From Verrucomicrobiaceae bacterium (GTDB taxonomy: Bacteria > Verrucomicrobiota > Verrucomicrobiia > Verrucomicrobiales > Verrucomicrobiaceae): a stretch of 64,000 bases of DNA. Under the pieces are notes generated by a model. That model was not told the origin of the DNA. It saw nothing but the letters and a program-made list of their open reading frames with translations, and made no database searches. Where the stretch lies: the NCBI GenBank assembly GCA_027484445.1, contig JAIXSY010000042.1, forward strand, positions 186,001 through 250,000, in the 5' to 3' direction. This document shows positions 17,201 to 24,750 of this stretch, in pieces. The position numbers were made by a program, and so were the translations under genes. Position 1 is the stretch's first letter. Each line of letters begins with the position of its first letter.

Positions 17201-20200
17201 CTCGTGACCGTGTTGGCCGGGCTGCCGCCCGTGACCTGCACGGAGTAGGGCGCATCGTCACTGGCGCTGACGTTCGCCACCGTCAGGATCGCCGTGGTGG
17301 CACCGGAGATATTGCCTCCATCGCTGAGGGGCGAGCCGTTTTTCAGCCACTGGTAGCTCAGGCTGGTGCCCACGGCCCCGACGCTGAAACGTGCCGTCGC
17401 GCCGCCGTTCACATCCGTGCGCACAGGTGGGTTTACGATGGCGGGGTCTGACAGGGTAGCGCGAAGCTTCACCACGCCGGCTGAGGTGGTGAGGGTATCA
17501 AAACCCGTGAAGGCACCTGCCACCCACAGCGTGCCATCTGCCACAGGAGCCAAGGTAGTAACATCGCCATTCGGCCCTGAGCCGACATTGAAGGTGCTGT
17601 CCACCGTAGCCGAGCCGCTGCCGAAGCTGGCTGGCAGATTCAGCCGGGAAAGCGAGCCTCCACCCGCCGTGCTGGCGCGCGCGAGGATGAGGCGATTGTC
17701 CGCGCCGAGGGCGATTTCATAGATTTGGTTGCCGGAGGTGAGGGCAGAAACCGTGGCCGAGCCGTCGGGGTTGATCTCCATCAGGTTCGTACCACTGCCT
17801 GTACCGCCTGCGGCAAAAATGCGCCCACCAGCTGTAACCAGTAAATCATTCGTCGGGAAGGTGCCGACATTGGGCACGAAGCCAGTATCGAGGGTGCCAT
17901 TCGTGTTGAGGCGCGCCAGCCGCCCCCGCGCCGTGCCGTTCACCGTGGTGAAGTTGCCGCCGAGCAGCAGCTTGTCATCGGCCTGCACGGCCAGCCGCAA
18001 TCTGCCACCACCACCCGAGATGGTCGGGGCATAGGTCGTCTCGCGCACGCCGGTGCTTAGTAGCCGCATCACCGAGCCCGTCGAGCCACTCACAAAAGAG
18101 GCATAAATGCTGCCAGCGCTGTCCAACTCCAGGTCGCTGAGCGAGCCAAAATCGAGCGTGATCGTCGCCACGTTGGCGTTGAAAGCCGTGTCTAGGCTGA
18201 GATCCGCATTGAGGCGCACCACATAGCGCTGGGCACTGCCATTGACCGTGCTGAAGGAGCCGCCAATGAGGATTTTGCCATCCGGCTGGCGCAGCAGCGC
18301 GGCGACGGAATTGTTCAGCGTGAGGACGAAGCTGGCGTCCGTGCTGCCATCCGGGCGCAGGCGTAGGATGTAGTTCTGCGGACGATTCTGCGCCGCATCG
18401 ACGATGAAGCTGCCGCCGACGAGTGCGCCGCCATCGGCCAAGGCCAGCAAAGTTTCAGCCGTGGTACCGGGGAAGGTGGGCCGCCCCGCGACGCCCTGAC
18501 CAGGGATCAGGCTACCCAGACGCGGCTGCACGACGACGAGCGCGGGCTGACTCTGGAAGGTGCCGGCAGCATTCGTCGCCTCCAGCACGTACACGCCCGC
18601 ATCGGCGATGGTGATATTTGTCAGCGACAGCGAAGTGCCGCTAAAGCCCGCCGCTACCCCATTGCGCAGCCAGCGCAGCGTCACTGGCGTGGGGCTGGAA
18701 ACAACGGCGCTGAGGTTCAGCGTGCCGCCTGCCACCAGGGTGCTGCCCGTGGGCTGCGTGGTGAAGGTCACTGGTGTGTCGCTATCGAGCAGGCTGATGG
18801 TGGCATTGGCCGCCGTGCCGACTGGCCCGGTAGGATTGCTCAGCACCACGCGGAAGACCTCCGTGGACTCCACCGCGCTGTCGTCCAGCAGGGTGAGCGT
18901 CACCGTCTTGTCAGTGCTATCTCCCGCCGCCCAGTTCAGCGTGCCGCTGGCGGCGGTGAAATCGCTGCCCGCCGTGGCCGGTGTATCCGACCCGCCGCTA
19001 GCGATCGGCTGCGTGCTCCAGTCCACCGAGGCCGCCTGCGTGACCGGTCCAAAGCGTTTCACCGTCAGTGCCAGCGTGCGCGCCGCCTCGAGCACCGTCA
19101 GACGCGTTGGCTCAAAGGCCACGGTGCCTACACTGCCATCATCAAGCAGCCGCGCCATGCGGTTCCGCGTCACTCCATTGAACGTGGTAAAGCTACCTGC
19201 GACCAGCAGGGCTCCATCGCTGGTGAAAAACATGGCGTTGATGGCATTGTTCGCCCCCGTGCCGGTGAAAAAGCTGGAGTCCACCGAGCCGTCGAGGTTC
19301 AGCCGGGCGACGCGTCCGAGTGTCAGGGCCGGAGTGCTGAGGAGTGAAAACTCACCGGCAATCACGAGCCGCCCGTCACGCCACAAAATGCGCCTCACAA
19401 TCGAGTCCGGGGTTGGGCTGCGGAAGCCCAAGTCCACCTGACCGTTCGCGCTCAGAATCGCCACCCGCGCCATCGGTATGGGGGAGATGCTGGTCAAAGC
19501 GTTGAACTGTCCGCCGACGGCGATCCTTCCGTCCGGCAGCAATTCCAGCGTGCTGATGTTGTTGTTCGCTCCTGGATCGGCAAAACTCGTGTCGCGCGTG
19601 CCGTCTGCATTCAATCGCCAGAGATTGAAGGTCGTCGAAGGCGTGGAGACGCGATGCGCCACGTAGATCTTGCCGTCTGCTGCCTCGCGGATGGCCGTGA
19701 CGTCGCCTCCAGAACCCGCACCCAGCCCAGCCGCTGCGGTGAAGCTCGAATCCAGCGTGCCGTCCGCGTTGTAACGGCGCAGCCCGCCACCACCCGTGAA
19801 GCCGAGGTAAAACTTGCCGCCACTGCCAGCAGCCATGGCAGCGCCAAAAACGGTGGTGCCAGCGCCCGTCGGCAGGCTCGGCGTGTAGGCATTGTCCAGC
19901 GTGCCATCCGCATTGAAGCGCGCCAGCACCGCACGCGAGCTCGGCCCACCATTGAAGGGACTGGTAACGGTGGTGAAAAAGCCCGCCACCATGATCCTGC
20001 CGTCTGGCAGCAGCACCATGCCTGAGGCCGCGTTGCTCAGGTTGGAAACCGTGAAACCACTGTCCTGTGTGCCATCGGCATTCAGACGGCGCAGTTGGTT
20101 CAGGGAAAAACCAGGATCCACGCCGATCATGAGGATTTTGCCCCCACTCACCTCCTGGGCAAAATTCACCGCACCTGCGGGTGCGCTGGAGTTAAAGCTA

Positions 20201-22086
20201 GGGATCAGCGAGCCGTCCGGCGTCTGCACCGTCACCATCACCGTGTTGGAAGTCGCCGAACCCGTTGCATGGCTCACCACTGCGCGCCACTGGCCGCCAT
20301 GAGTGGCGGGGTCGGCCCCCGTCACCGTGATCGTCGGCGTGTTGCCGCCAGGGAATGCCTCAAACGTCGTGCCATTGAAGCGCTGCCAGCTCACGGAGGC
20401 CGAACGATTCACCGAATAGCCCACCCTGAGAGTGAAGCTTTGCCCCTGAAAAACCGTGGCATTTTGCGGCTGTTGCGTGATGACCGGAGCGCCTTCGTCG
20501 TCCAGAAGAATCACTTCCGTATTCGACTGCGTTCCGAGAATGGCCCCGCCTGTAGGATTGGCCAGTTCGAAGGCAAAACTCCGCGTGGCAGCGTCCACAG
20601 CACTATTGTTCAAGATGGGCACTGTAATGGTTTTCGCTCCGCCTTCACCTGCCGCCCAGCTCAGTGTGCCGCTGGTGGCTGTGTAGTCCGTGCCTGCCAC
20701 GGCCGTCGCGTTCCGGGTGGCGTAGTCCACAGTCACCGCTCCAGTGACACCCGGCAGCCGAAACACCTGGATGCTCACTTGTCCTGCGTTTTCCGTGACC
20801 CTGTGGGCGGTGGATAGCATTCCGAATTCGCCATTGCCCGTTTGGGCTAGACCTTCAAAGCGCACCAGATTGCGAATATCGCGCGCAGGATCGGTCACAC
20901 GATTGAGCCAGCCTGCGGCCACTAGCCTGCCATCGCCCTGCACCGCGACGGAGTAAAAATGGGTCAAGTAGCTGCCATTCACCGTGGTGTAGGGCACTGG
21001 CGCAAAGACTGGATTGAACGTCCCGTCCACTCCCATCACGGCTAGCGAGGCCGTGTTGGTGCCATTGAAGTTCGAGAAAATTCCGCCGGTCAGGATTTCG
21101 CCCGTCGGCAGCAGTTGCAGCACACCACCCGCCCAGCCATTCGGACCCGTGCCTAGATTCGTTTGAAAGGCCTGATCCACACGACCATCAGACAGCACGC
21201 AGGTGATTCGGTCATCGCTCGTGCTTCCAGCCAGACGATAGCCACCACTGATCACCACCCGACCATCCGGCAGGGGCAGGATTTTGTTCACATTGCCGAA
21301 CTCATTTGGCTGAAATTCGACCTGGAAGGAGCGGTCGAAGCTACCGTCCAGAAAAAGGCGTCGTGCCAGAGGCTGACCGCTATTCGTGGTGCCGGAGACA
21401 TACACTCGGCCATCCACCCCCATCCGCACATCATAGACCGCCGTGGTCGAGCCAGAGACACTGCTGGTGATGGGCACTTGCGCGCCAGTGGTCGGATTCA
21501 GGCGATAGAGATTCACTCCAAAACGTCCACCAACCAACAGATCTCCATTGTTTGCCAAAGCGAGTGCTAGCACGTAGCGGCCGTTCGTGGTCGAGATCGC
21601 AGTCGGTGGCACGAAGTCTTCATTCAGCGTGCCGTCCGCATTGATCCGTGCCACACAGAGGCGCGCCGTGCCGGCAGTGCCGTAGTTTTCAAACAGACCG
21701 CCGATGAAAAAGGACCCGTCAGGGTTCATCAGAATCGCATTGATCTCTGCATCGCCTCCTGACAGCACCTGTGGTCCAGATTCATAGTCCACCCCAGGGA
21801 GGAAGGTGCTGTCCAGCGTGCCATCCGCGTTCAGGCGCTTGAGCACCGTCAGCTCACCGACGTTGTTGAAGCGGGAACGCACGCCGCCGATGATGATTTT
21901 GCCATCCGGCTGGATCGCCACCGCATTTTGTGCCCCTGTGGGGAAGTTGTTCGGGTGGTCTGAGCCTGTGATGCCGACTCCGAGGTTGTTCAAAAAGGTG
22001 GCATCAAGGTCGCCCGGTGCCGCTGAGGCATGAATCAGGCTAACCGAGAAGCAGACAAGAGAAGCAAGGCACGATTTAAGATCCAT
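11221..22086 (-). CDS. Giant secreted multidomain protein: delta-60 propeller repeats, Calx-beta, Ig-like and MBG domains
   Basis: 3,621 residues in one unbroken frame. A signal peptide begins at ATG 22086 (MDLKSCLASLVCFSVSLIHA). About 32 delta-60 (DUF5122) repeats, each centred on a motif like DGTLDSTF, fall into five blocks at roughly residues 25-420, 625-985, 1185-1550, 1730-2095 and 2285-2635. Between blocks lie Calx-beta domains (about 425-530 and 987-1100) and Ig-like domains (about 535-620, 1105-1185, 1555-1720 as two, 2100-2285 as two). Then come five MBG-like repeats (2640-3068), two MBG_2-type repeats (3068-3208) and a 410-residue C-terminal region without recognised domains. No autotransporter barrel, LPXTG or PEP-CTERM tail is seen. 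A surface adhesin or biofilm scaffold is the likely role. Confidence 0.88.
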   Translation of the reverse strand: MDLKSCLASLVCFSVSLIHASAAPGDLDATFLNNLGVGITGSDHPNNFPTGAQNAVAIQPDGKIIIGGVRSRFNNVGELTVLKRLNADGTLDSTFLPGVDYESGPQVLSGGDAEINAILMNPDGSFFIGGLFENYGTAGTARLCVARINADGTLNEDFVPPTAISTTNGRYVLALALANNGDLLVGGRFGVNLYRLNPTTGAQVPITSSVSGSTTAVYDVRMGVDGRVYVSGTTNSGQPLARRLFLDGSFDRSFQVEFQPNEFGNVNKILPLPDGRVVISGGYRLAGSTSDDRITCVLSDGRVDQAFQTNLGTGPNGWAGGVLQLLPTGEILTGGIFSNFNGTNTASLAVMGVDGTFNPVFAPVPYTTVNGSYLTHFYSVAVQGDGRLVAAGWLNRVTDPARDIRNLVRFEGLAQTGNGEFGMLSTAHRVTENAGQVSIQVFRLPGVTGAVTVDYATRNATAVAGTDYTATSGTLSWAAGEGGAKTITVPILNNSAVDAATRSFAFELANPTGGAILGTQSNTEVILLDDEGAPVITQQPQNATVFQGQSFTLRVGYSVNRSASVSWQRFNGTTFEAFPGGNTPTITVTGADPATHGGQWRAVVSHATGSATSNTVMVTVQTPDGSLIPSFNSSAPAGAVNFAQEVSGGKILMIGVDPGFSLNQLRRLNADGTQDSGFTVSNLSNAASGMVLLPDGRIMVAGFFTTVTSPFNGGPSSRAVLARFNADGTLDNAYTPSLPTGAGTTVFGAAMAAGSGGKFYLGFTGGGGLRRYNADGTLDSSFTAAAGLGAGSGGDVTAIREAADGKIYVAHRVSTPSTTFNLWRLNADGTRDTSFADPGANNNISTLELLPDGRIAVGGQFNALTSISPIPMARVAILSANGQVDLGFRSPTPDSIVRRILWRDGRLVIAGEFSLLSTPALTLGRVARLNLDGSVDSSFFTGTGANNAINAMFFTSDGALLVAGSFTTFNGVTRNRMARLLDDGSVGTVAFEPTRLTVLEAARTLALTVKRFGPVTQAASVDWSTQPIASGGSDTPATAGSDFTAASGTLNWAAGDSTDKTVTLTLLDDSAVESTEVFRVVLSNPTGPVGTAANATISLLDSDTPVTFTTQPTGSTLVAGGTLNLSAVVSSPTPVTLRWLRNGVAAGFSGTSLSLTNITIADAGVYVLEATNAAGTFQSQPALVVVQPRLGSLIPGQGVAGRPTFPGTTAETLLALADGGALVGGSFIVDAAQNRPQNYILRLRPDGSTDASFVLTLNNSVAALLRQPDGKILIGGSFSTVNGSAQRYVVRLNADLSLDTAFNANVATITLDFGSLSDLELDSAGSIYASFVSGSTGSVMRLLSTGVRETTYAPTISGGGGRLRLAVQADDKLLLGGNFTTVNGTARGRLARLNTNGTLDTGFVPNVGTFPTNDLLVTAGGRIFAAGGTGSGTNLMEINPDGSATVSALTSGNQIYEIALGADNRLILARASTAGGGSLSRLNLPASFGSGSATVDSTFNVGSGPNGDVTTLAPVADGTLWVAGAFTGFDTLTTSAGVVKLRATLSDPAIVNPPVRTDVNGGATARFSVGAVGTSLSYQWLKNGSPLSDGGNISGATTAILTVANVSASDDAPYSVQVTGGSPANTVTSVPVKLNVMGAPVVLASPFIGSPARGSTLTLAADVLAATPATYAWTRDGVPIINGGRYSGAGTPTLVIQGINVADNGSYVLTVTNSLGTASTTPAALALTQNATDRDTSTSALVISGTGSTSVVNDILHLPDGRRLLAVNGTFLGASSTSTSANLVLVNADNTVAATPAGSFNGSVTRLFPMPEGKILVLGNFTTVNSVTRNRVARLNADLTLDTTFTPVGVTAGSLPFLWATPDQAGRTYLVGSFTNYGGLGYNYLVRLNADGSLDTSYNLQLNGTANQILPLSGGGFMLAGPFTTYGPSATVVMGLMRLNANGVPDSSFTAASFPAGSTTRSVRQIAIDSQGRIVVTGDGFVSPSFVNYIVRLQSDGSLDNSFSFTGTISTQPVERMLVQPSGKILVVGSFTSPSNRIFRLNNDGTIDSSFNIGTGFNSGTVNAIVPDASGRLWIGGNFASFNSISANRLFVMVGEGTPGVFFTQVPSSIVRDVGGTASFSAAAAGSNGFTLQWRKNGTPLTEGGRISGVTTGALTITGLLASDAGAYDVVATSPNGPSTSATAISASAQLSVLTTPEITLNPVTQTADIGTNVTFTGAARGAGALSYQWLLFGNPVSNGSGVSGATTPTLTLTGVTFAQAGDYRLRVTNSLGSETTNVANLTVQRRPGALAPVVQPTFNGEVIAVLPLEDGSYVVGGGFTSYQLNGGATVNRNYLLRVLANGTVDSAFPTANSVVRAIAVDSGGRIFVGGEFSQINTTNRTRVARLVASGGSYALDSVFDTSTTGPNGAVRALAPVGDGSVYVGGSFTGVGTASAATNRIARLNNTGGVDSSFTSGASNDVNTILRLSNGTLYIGGSSNAWASAGTTARLVKTNAAGSRDGAFASPDIFTIINSVVQLSDGSLFVGGNGFGQPYLKRLNAATGADLGFSVTGHTSQVNTVTTDPQGRLLSGALGTFLRTSTTFVNDTSITAVFNGLVNVIRTDSSGRIYVGGNFSTLNSSVQNRFAILNGGDFESRDGLLTPQTITFAAPADRTFNPAANSFTITAPSSSSSLPVTVAVTSGPATISGNTVTITGAGSVTLTASQAGNATFAPASLARTFTVAKASQTITFAALTNRGSTSPPFALSATATSGLPTSFRVVSGPASVSGNTVTLTGTLGTVTLEASQAGDANWEAATPVERSFEVTVPGTAQTITFAALPNRVFNPTANSFTVSATASSRLPVTFSVNGPATISGNTVTITGGGDVTVTAVQAGNATFAPASLSRTFTVAKANQTLTFGPLGSRPQDAGPFALIASASSGLPVVFSIVNGPANLNGNVLTLTGAQGTVRVLAAQPGSAGWNAAASVEQAFNVVESLPVVRQAQTITFNAPASLFLAETGYTLSAFASSDLPVALALVSGPVGTVLTGNTLAFTTAGSVRLRATQAGNDAFLPAVAVEKTITLRANPSAMTLVDLAQVYNGQPRPVDVVGAPGPVTLTYGNTNSPTPPTNAGSYPVKAVSGSVTKTGTLVISKAPLRVIPDDQRKLAGRPNPTLTFQYDGFVSSDTAASSVSRAPTLTTTATATSPAGNYPITVTGGTSANYSFVYVRGNLQVESFAGQYETLLVNPTTTRPEGRLEITIPAASTSCSGRLFLAPDAAALPISGPLVIDAVAETASLTFTVTKGATNPVKITHQVQFTTGLDGANITGTITRSIGVPTTSTATWSAVKPRLLPTHSGSPAVTYAGAHTLLLGVPETVTSSTLPLPLGRGFATAAIDAKGVMNLAGVLADGTRLTASLRPDEDAGYRLYAQPYAGRTDSYATGWLELAPHPSLSGRGLIRLSDNQWLYWKKAARSTDANYRLGLPEMRSRLLLDPWLPPVVGSRTLTAIPLRERIGLETTTGSLRVQHSGLPGSVTTTSLPGQLLMDATGKVTLSPATAANPRGWKITVTPATGAFTGSYTVLDGSKSLTVPFAGVMRQPPSTEAAPALRGAGHGLLPQITGQAAPGGSTSNLVEFTRGGGD

Positions 22087-22374
22087 GGGAGAGTGAGGGA
22101 TGAATGAAAAACAACCCGAATCAGCCCTCTATTTCAGAGCTGTGATTCATGATTGAACCTTGGCTTTTGCAAGAATGAAGCGCCCTGCCAGTTTGTGACA
22201 AAGCTCTTACAAGCCGCATCGAACAGCTCTACAGAATCATGATGTTGAGAGGCGTGTAGCGTTGTGCACGACAAGATGAAGCTGGCAGTCCCCTCGCTGT
22301 GGGGTCAGGCCTAACTTCAGCTGCGTACGAACGGAGGCTTGGTGCCTTTGGGCTTCCAAGGAGCTGGCTCTGTC
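22087..22374. other. Leader region of the giant gene, no gene seen
   Basis: 288 bases between the giant gene start and the DUF420 stop. Short frames here do not look coding. It should hold the promoter and leader of the giant gene and the 3' end of the cytochrome-assembly operon; I could not pick a confident promoter or terminator. Confidence 0.5.
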
Positions 22375-22809
22375 TCATGCCCGGATCGGTGGGCCGAACC
22401 AGACGTAGCACATGAAGTAAACGATGATGCCTGTGACGCTAACGTAGAGCCAGATTGGAACCGTCCACCGCGCCATGCGCTTGTGCTTGTCAAAGCGCTG
22501 CCTCACGGCGGGGATCACGGTCATGATGATCATGGGAAGGTTCAGGACCGCCAGAGGAATGTGCGTGAGCAGCAGGGTAAAGTACACGGGGCGGCTCCAG
22601 CCCTCTCCAGCGAACTTCACGTGGCCGATGGTGAAATGATAATAGAGATAGCAACCGAGGAAGGCAGCGGAGAACAGCAGAGCGATCACCATGCTGGCAA
22701 TGTGTGCCTGCTTTTGTCCGCGCTTGATCAAGATCAGCCCGAGGATGATGTGCACCAGGGCACAGGCATTGAAGAGGGTGTAGAGGCTTGGCAGTTCAGC
22801 AGTGGTCAT
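22375..22809 (-). CDS. DUF420 membrane protein
   Basis: 144 residues with four hydrophobic helices (LYTLFNACALVHIILGLILI, ASMVIALLFSAAFLGCYLYY, VYFTLLLTHIPLAVLNLPMI, WTVPIWLYVSVTGIIVYFMCYV) and conserved-looking histidines at helix edges (VHIILG, YYHFTIGH, LLTHIPLA, KHKRMARW). This is the DUF420 pattern, found repeatedly beside cytochrome oxidase assembly genes and thought to assist oxidase maturation. It is the last gene of a ctaB-sco-DUF420 operon, 20 bases after sco. Confidence 0.88.
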   Translation of the reverse strand: MTTAELPSLYTLFNACALVHIILGLILIKRGQKQAHIASMVIALLFSAAFLGCYLYYHFTIGHVKFAGEGWSRPVYFTLLLTHIPLAVLNLPMIIMTVIPAVRQRFDKHKRMARWTVPIWLYVSVTGIIVYFMCYVWFGPPIRA

Positions 22810-22829
22810 GGCGGCTCTGGGTCATGCAG

Positions 22830-23564
22830 TTAGGGGTTATCTTTCTTCTGTTCTTCGAGAAAGTAGCGCAGCTCATCGCGCAGCATTTTGTCGTAGAAGG
22901 CCTGTGTGTCAGCATCAGCGTTCATCACATCATAGAGACCACGCAGATGGCCACGATGGTCCACAATGGCGACGCGCAGGTCGTGGATGTACTTGTCATC
23001 GGGCGTCAGTCGATCTGCCTCAGGCAGGTCCTGTACGGGACGGAACTTCATCGAGAAAGTCATGAAGTTCCGCACGATTTTTTTGTCCCCATTCAGGAAC
23101 CACCAGTGGTCGGTTTCCTGGATGCCAATGCCCTCAGCAAACTTGCGCATCATCTCGGGAGTGTCTTCAGGATCAAGGGTGAAGGAGAGGAACTGGATGC
23201 CAGGGTTTTTGCCAAATTCGTCATGCAGCTTTTTCAGCTTGGCCAGCACGCCAGCGCAGCCGCGAGGACAGCGGGTGAAGACCCAAGAGGTGATCAGGAT
23301 CTTTCCTTTGAGCTCAGAGAGATTCACGGTCTTGCCGCTGCGTTCGGTAAAGGCCATGTCTTTTTCCAGTCGCCCGAGGAACGGTGGCCGCTTGATCACA
23401 CTGCCATCCGCGAGCGTGATCTTGTCTTCCTTGGCCTGCATGGAGTTGAAAATCAAATAATTGTAGAGCACCACCACGCCCAGGGCGATCATGATGATCG
23501 GAATCCATAGGGTCCAGGGGTTGATCGGGCGCTTCTCAGGCAGGGGCGAAGGGTCTTCTGGCAT
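22830..23564 (-). CDS. SCO1/SenC copper chaperone for cytochrome oxidase
   Basis: 244 residues. An N-terminal membrane anchor (PWTLWIPIIMIALGVVVLYNYLIF) is followed by a thioredoxin-fold domain. The copper motif CPRGC (CxxxC) sits in LITSWVFTRCPRGC, and the third ligand His is in YIHDLRVAIVD. The fold elements FLSFTLDPEDTPEMMRKFAEGIG match SCO proteins. It would deliver copper to the CuA site of subunit II on the periplasmic side. Gene order and 31-base spacing from ctaB indicate one operon. Confidence 0.92.
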   Translation of the reverse strand: MPEDPSPLPEKRPINPWTLWIPIIMIALGVVVLYNYLIFNSMQAKEDKITLADGSVIKRPPFLGRLEKDMAFTERSGKTVNLSELKGKILITSWVFTRCPRGCAGVLAKLKKLHDEFGKNPGIQFLSFTLDPEDTPEMMRKFAEGIGIQETDHWWFLNGDKKIVRNFMTFSMKFRPVQDLPEADRLTPDDKYIHDLRVAIVDHRGHLRGLYDVMNADADTQAFYDKMLRDELRYFLEEQKKDNP

Positions 23565-23595
23565 GGTTGGCAGGGCTTAGCAAATACGGCTGGGA

Positions 23596-24555
23596 TCACT
23601 TCCAGGACATCACACTCACGATCAGAATGACAGGGAGGTAAATCAGCGTGCCAAAGAAGAGTCGGCGCGCGCTGGCGCGCTCCGGCTGCTTTTGGAACTG
23701 CAGGGCACGCTGGCAGAGCCACAGATTCAGGAAAAGGGCAGGGGGCAGGAAGAGCCAAGTTTTGACCAGACCTAGCAGCACAGGCTGGAACATGAGCAGC
23801 AACATCGCGATAGACCAAGCCAGCGCATGCTTGGAGGTGCGCGCGCCTTGTTCATCATCATTCGCCAGCATCACAAAGCCGCCACGAACATATTCATCGC
23901 GATACATCCAGTTGATCGCCAGGAAGTGTGGCAGTTGCCAGAGGAAGAGCAGGGCAAAGAGGTAAAGCGCTCCAGGCTCTAGCATCAGGTGCCAGCGGAT
24001 GTAGGCATCGCCTGAGGCTGCCGGGCCAGCCGCACCGACCCAACCGATCAGCGGTGGCAGTGCCCCTGACACGGCGCCGACGAGGGTATTGAGCGTCGAT
24101 TGCCGTTTCAGCGGTGTGTAGATGAAAAGGTAGGTCGCCAGGGTCAGGGCTGTCAGCGCTGCAGCCTCAGCATTCACTCGATGCACCAAGTGAATCAGAC
24201 CCAGTGCGCTGAGCAGCCACCCGAGACCAAACGCGCTGCTCGGGCTGATGCGGCCTGCTGGCAGCGGACGGTCTGCCGTGCGCCTCATGCGCGAATCAGG
24301 CTCGATCTCCATCAGTTGATTGAAGACGGCTGAGCCAAAGGCCGCCAAGGTGCTGCCCAGGATGGTGTGAAAAAGCAGCCACAGATCCATGCCCGTGCCC
24401 GCCCTCAGCCAAAATGCCACCAGTGTGGTCACAATGACCAGTGCGCTGAGGCGGAACTTGGTCAGCGCGAGCAAATCGCGCAGGGTGAAACCACTGGCCG
24501 ACTCCCGCGTGGTCGTGGGAGGTGGGGTGGCGGGGATGGCGTCAGAATCAGGCAC
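23596..24555 (-). CDS. ctaB: Protoheme IX farnesyltransferase
   Basis: 319 residues from a GTG at 24555. The UbiA-family signature is present as NQLMEIEPDSRMRRTADRPLPAGR, corresponding to the prenyl-diphosphate-binding NxxxExxxDxxMxRT motif, and YTPLKRQSTLNTLVGAVSGALPPLIGW and LWQLPHFLAINWMYRDEY are diagnostic of CtaB/CyoE. Eight or so membrane helices are visible. It adds farnesyl to haem b to make haem O for oxidase. No oxidase subunit genes lie in view, although sco and DUF420 follow. Confidence 0.93.
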   Translation of the reverse strand: MPDSDAIPATPPPTTTRESASGFTLRDLLALTKFRLSALVIVTTLVAFWLRAGTGMDLWLLFHTILGSTLAAFGSAVFNQLMEIEPDSRMRRTADRPLPAGRISPSSAFGLGWLLSALGLIHLVHRVNAEAAALTALTLATYLFIYTPLKRQSTLNTLVGAVSGALPPLIGWVGAAGPAASGDAYIRWHLMLEPGALYLFALLFLWQLPHFLAINWMYRDEYVRGGFVMLANDDEQGARTSKHALAWSIAMLLLMFQPVLLGLVKTWLFLPPALFLNLWLCQRALQFQKQPERASARRLFFGTLIYLPVILIVSVMSWK

Positions 24556-24750
24556 TGAGATTCTCTAGGCCGTGTTTCCCGGCTGGCAAGGAGCACTCAG
24601 CCTTTGCCATCGTGCCCAGGGCTGATTTTCTGGCCTAGTTCGTCTTTTCATCAAAAAAAACAGATCATCTGCGGCCATTCGGCTTTTTTCAGCGGGCAAA
24701 ACCATTCCTCATCTGCCCTTGGCAAAGCGGAGCCTTCAGCGGCGTTGGTA

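Noticed and set aside
11221..22086. CRISPR-like or tandem DNA repeat array
   Set aside because: The repetition is at protein level (delta-60, Ig, MBG); DNA units diverge and there are no identical repeats with spacers.
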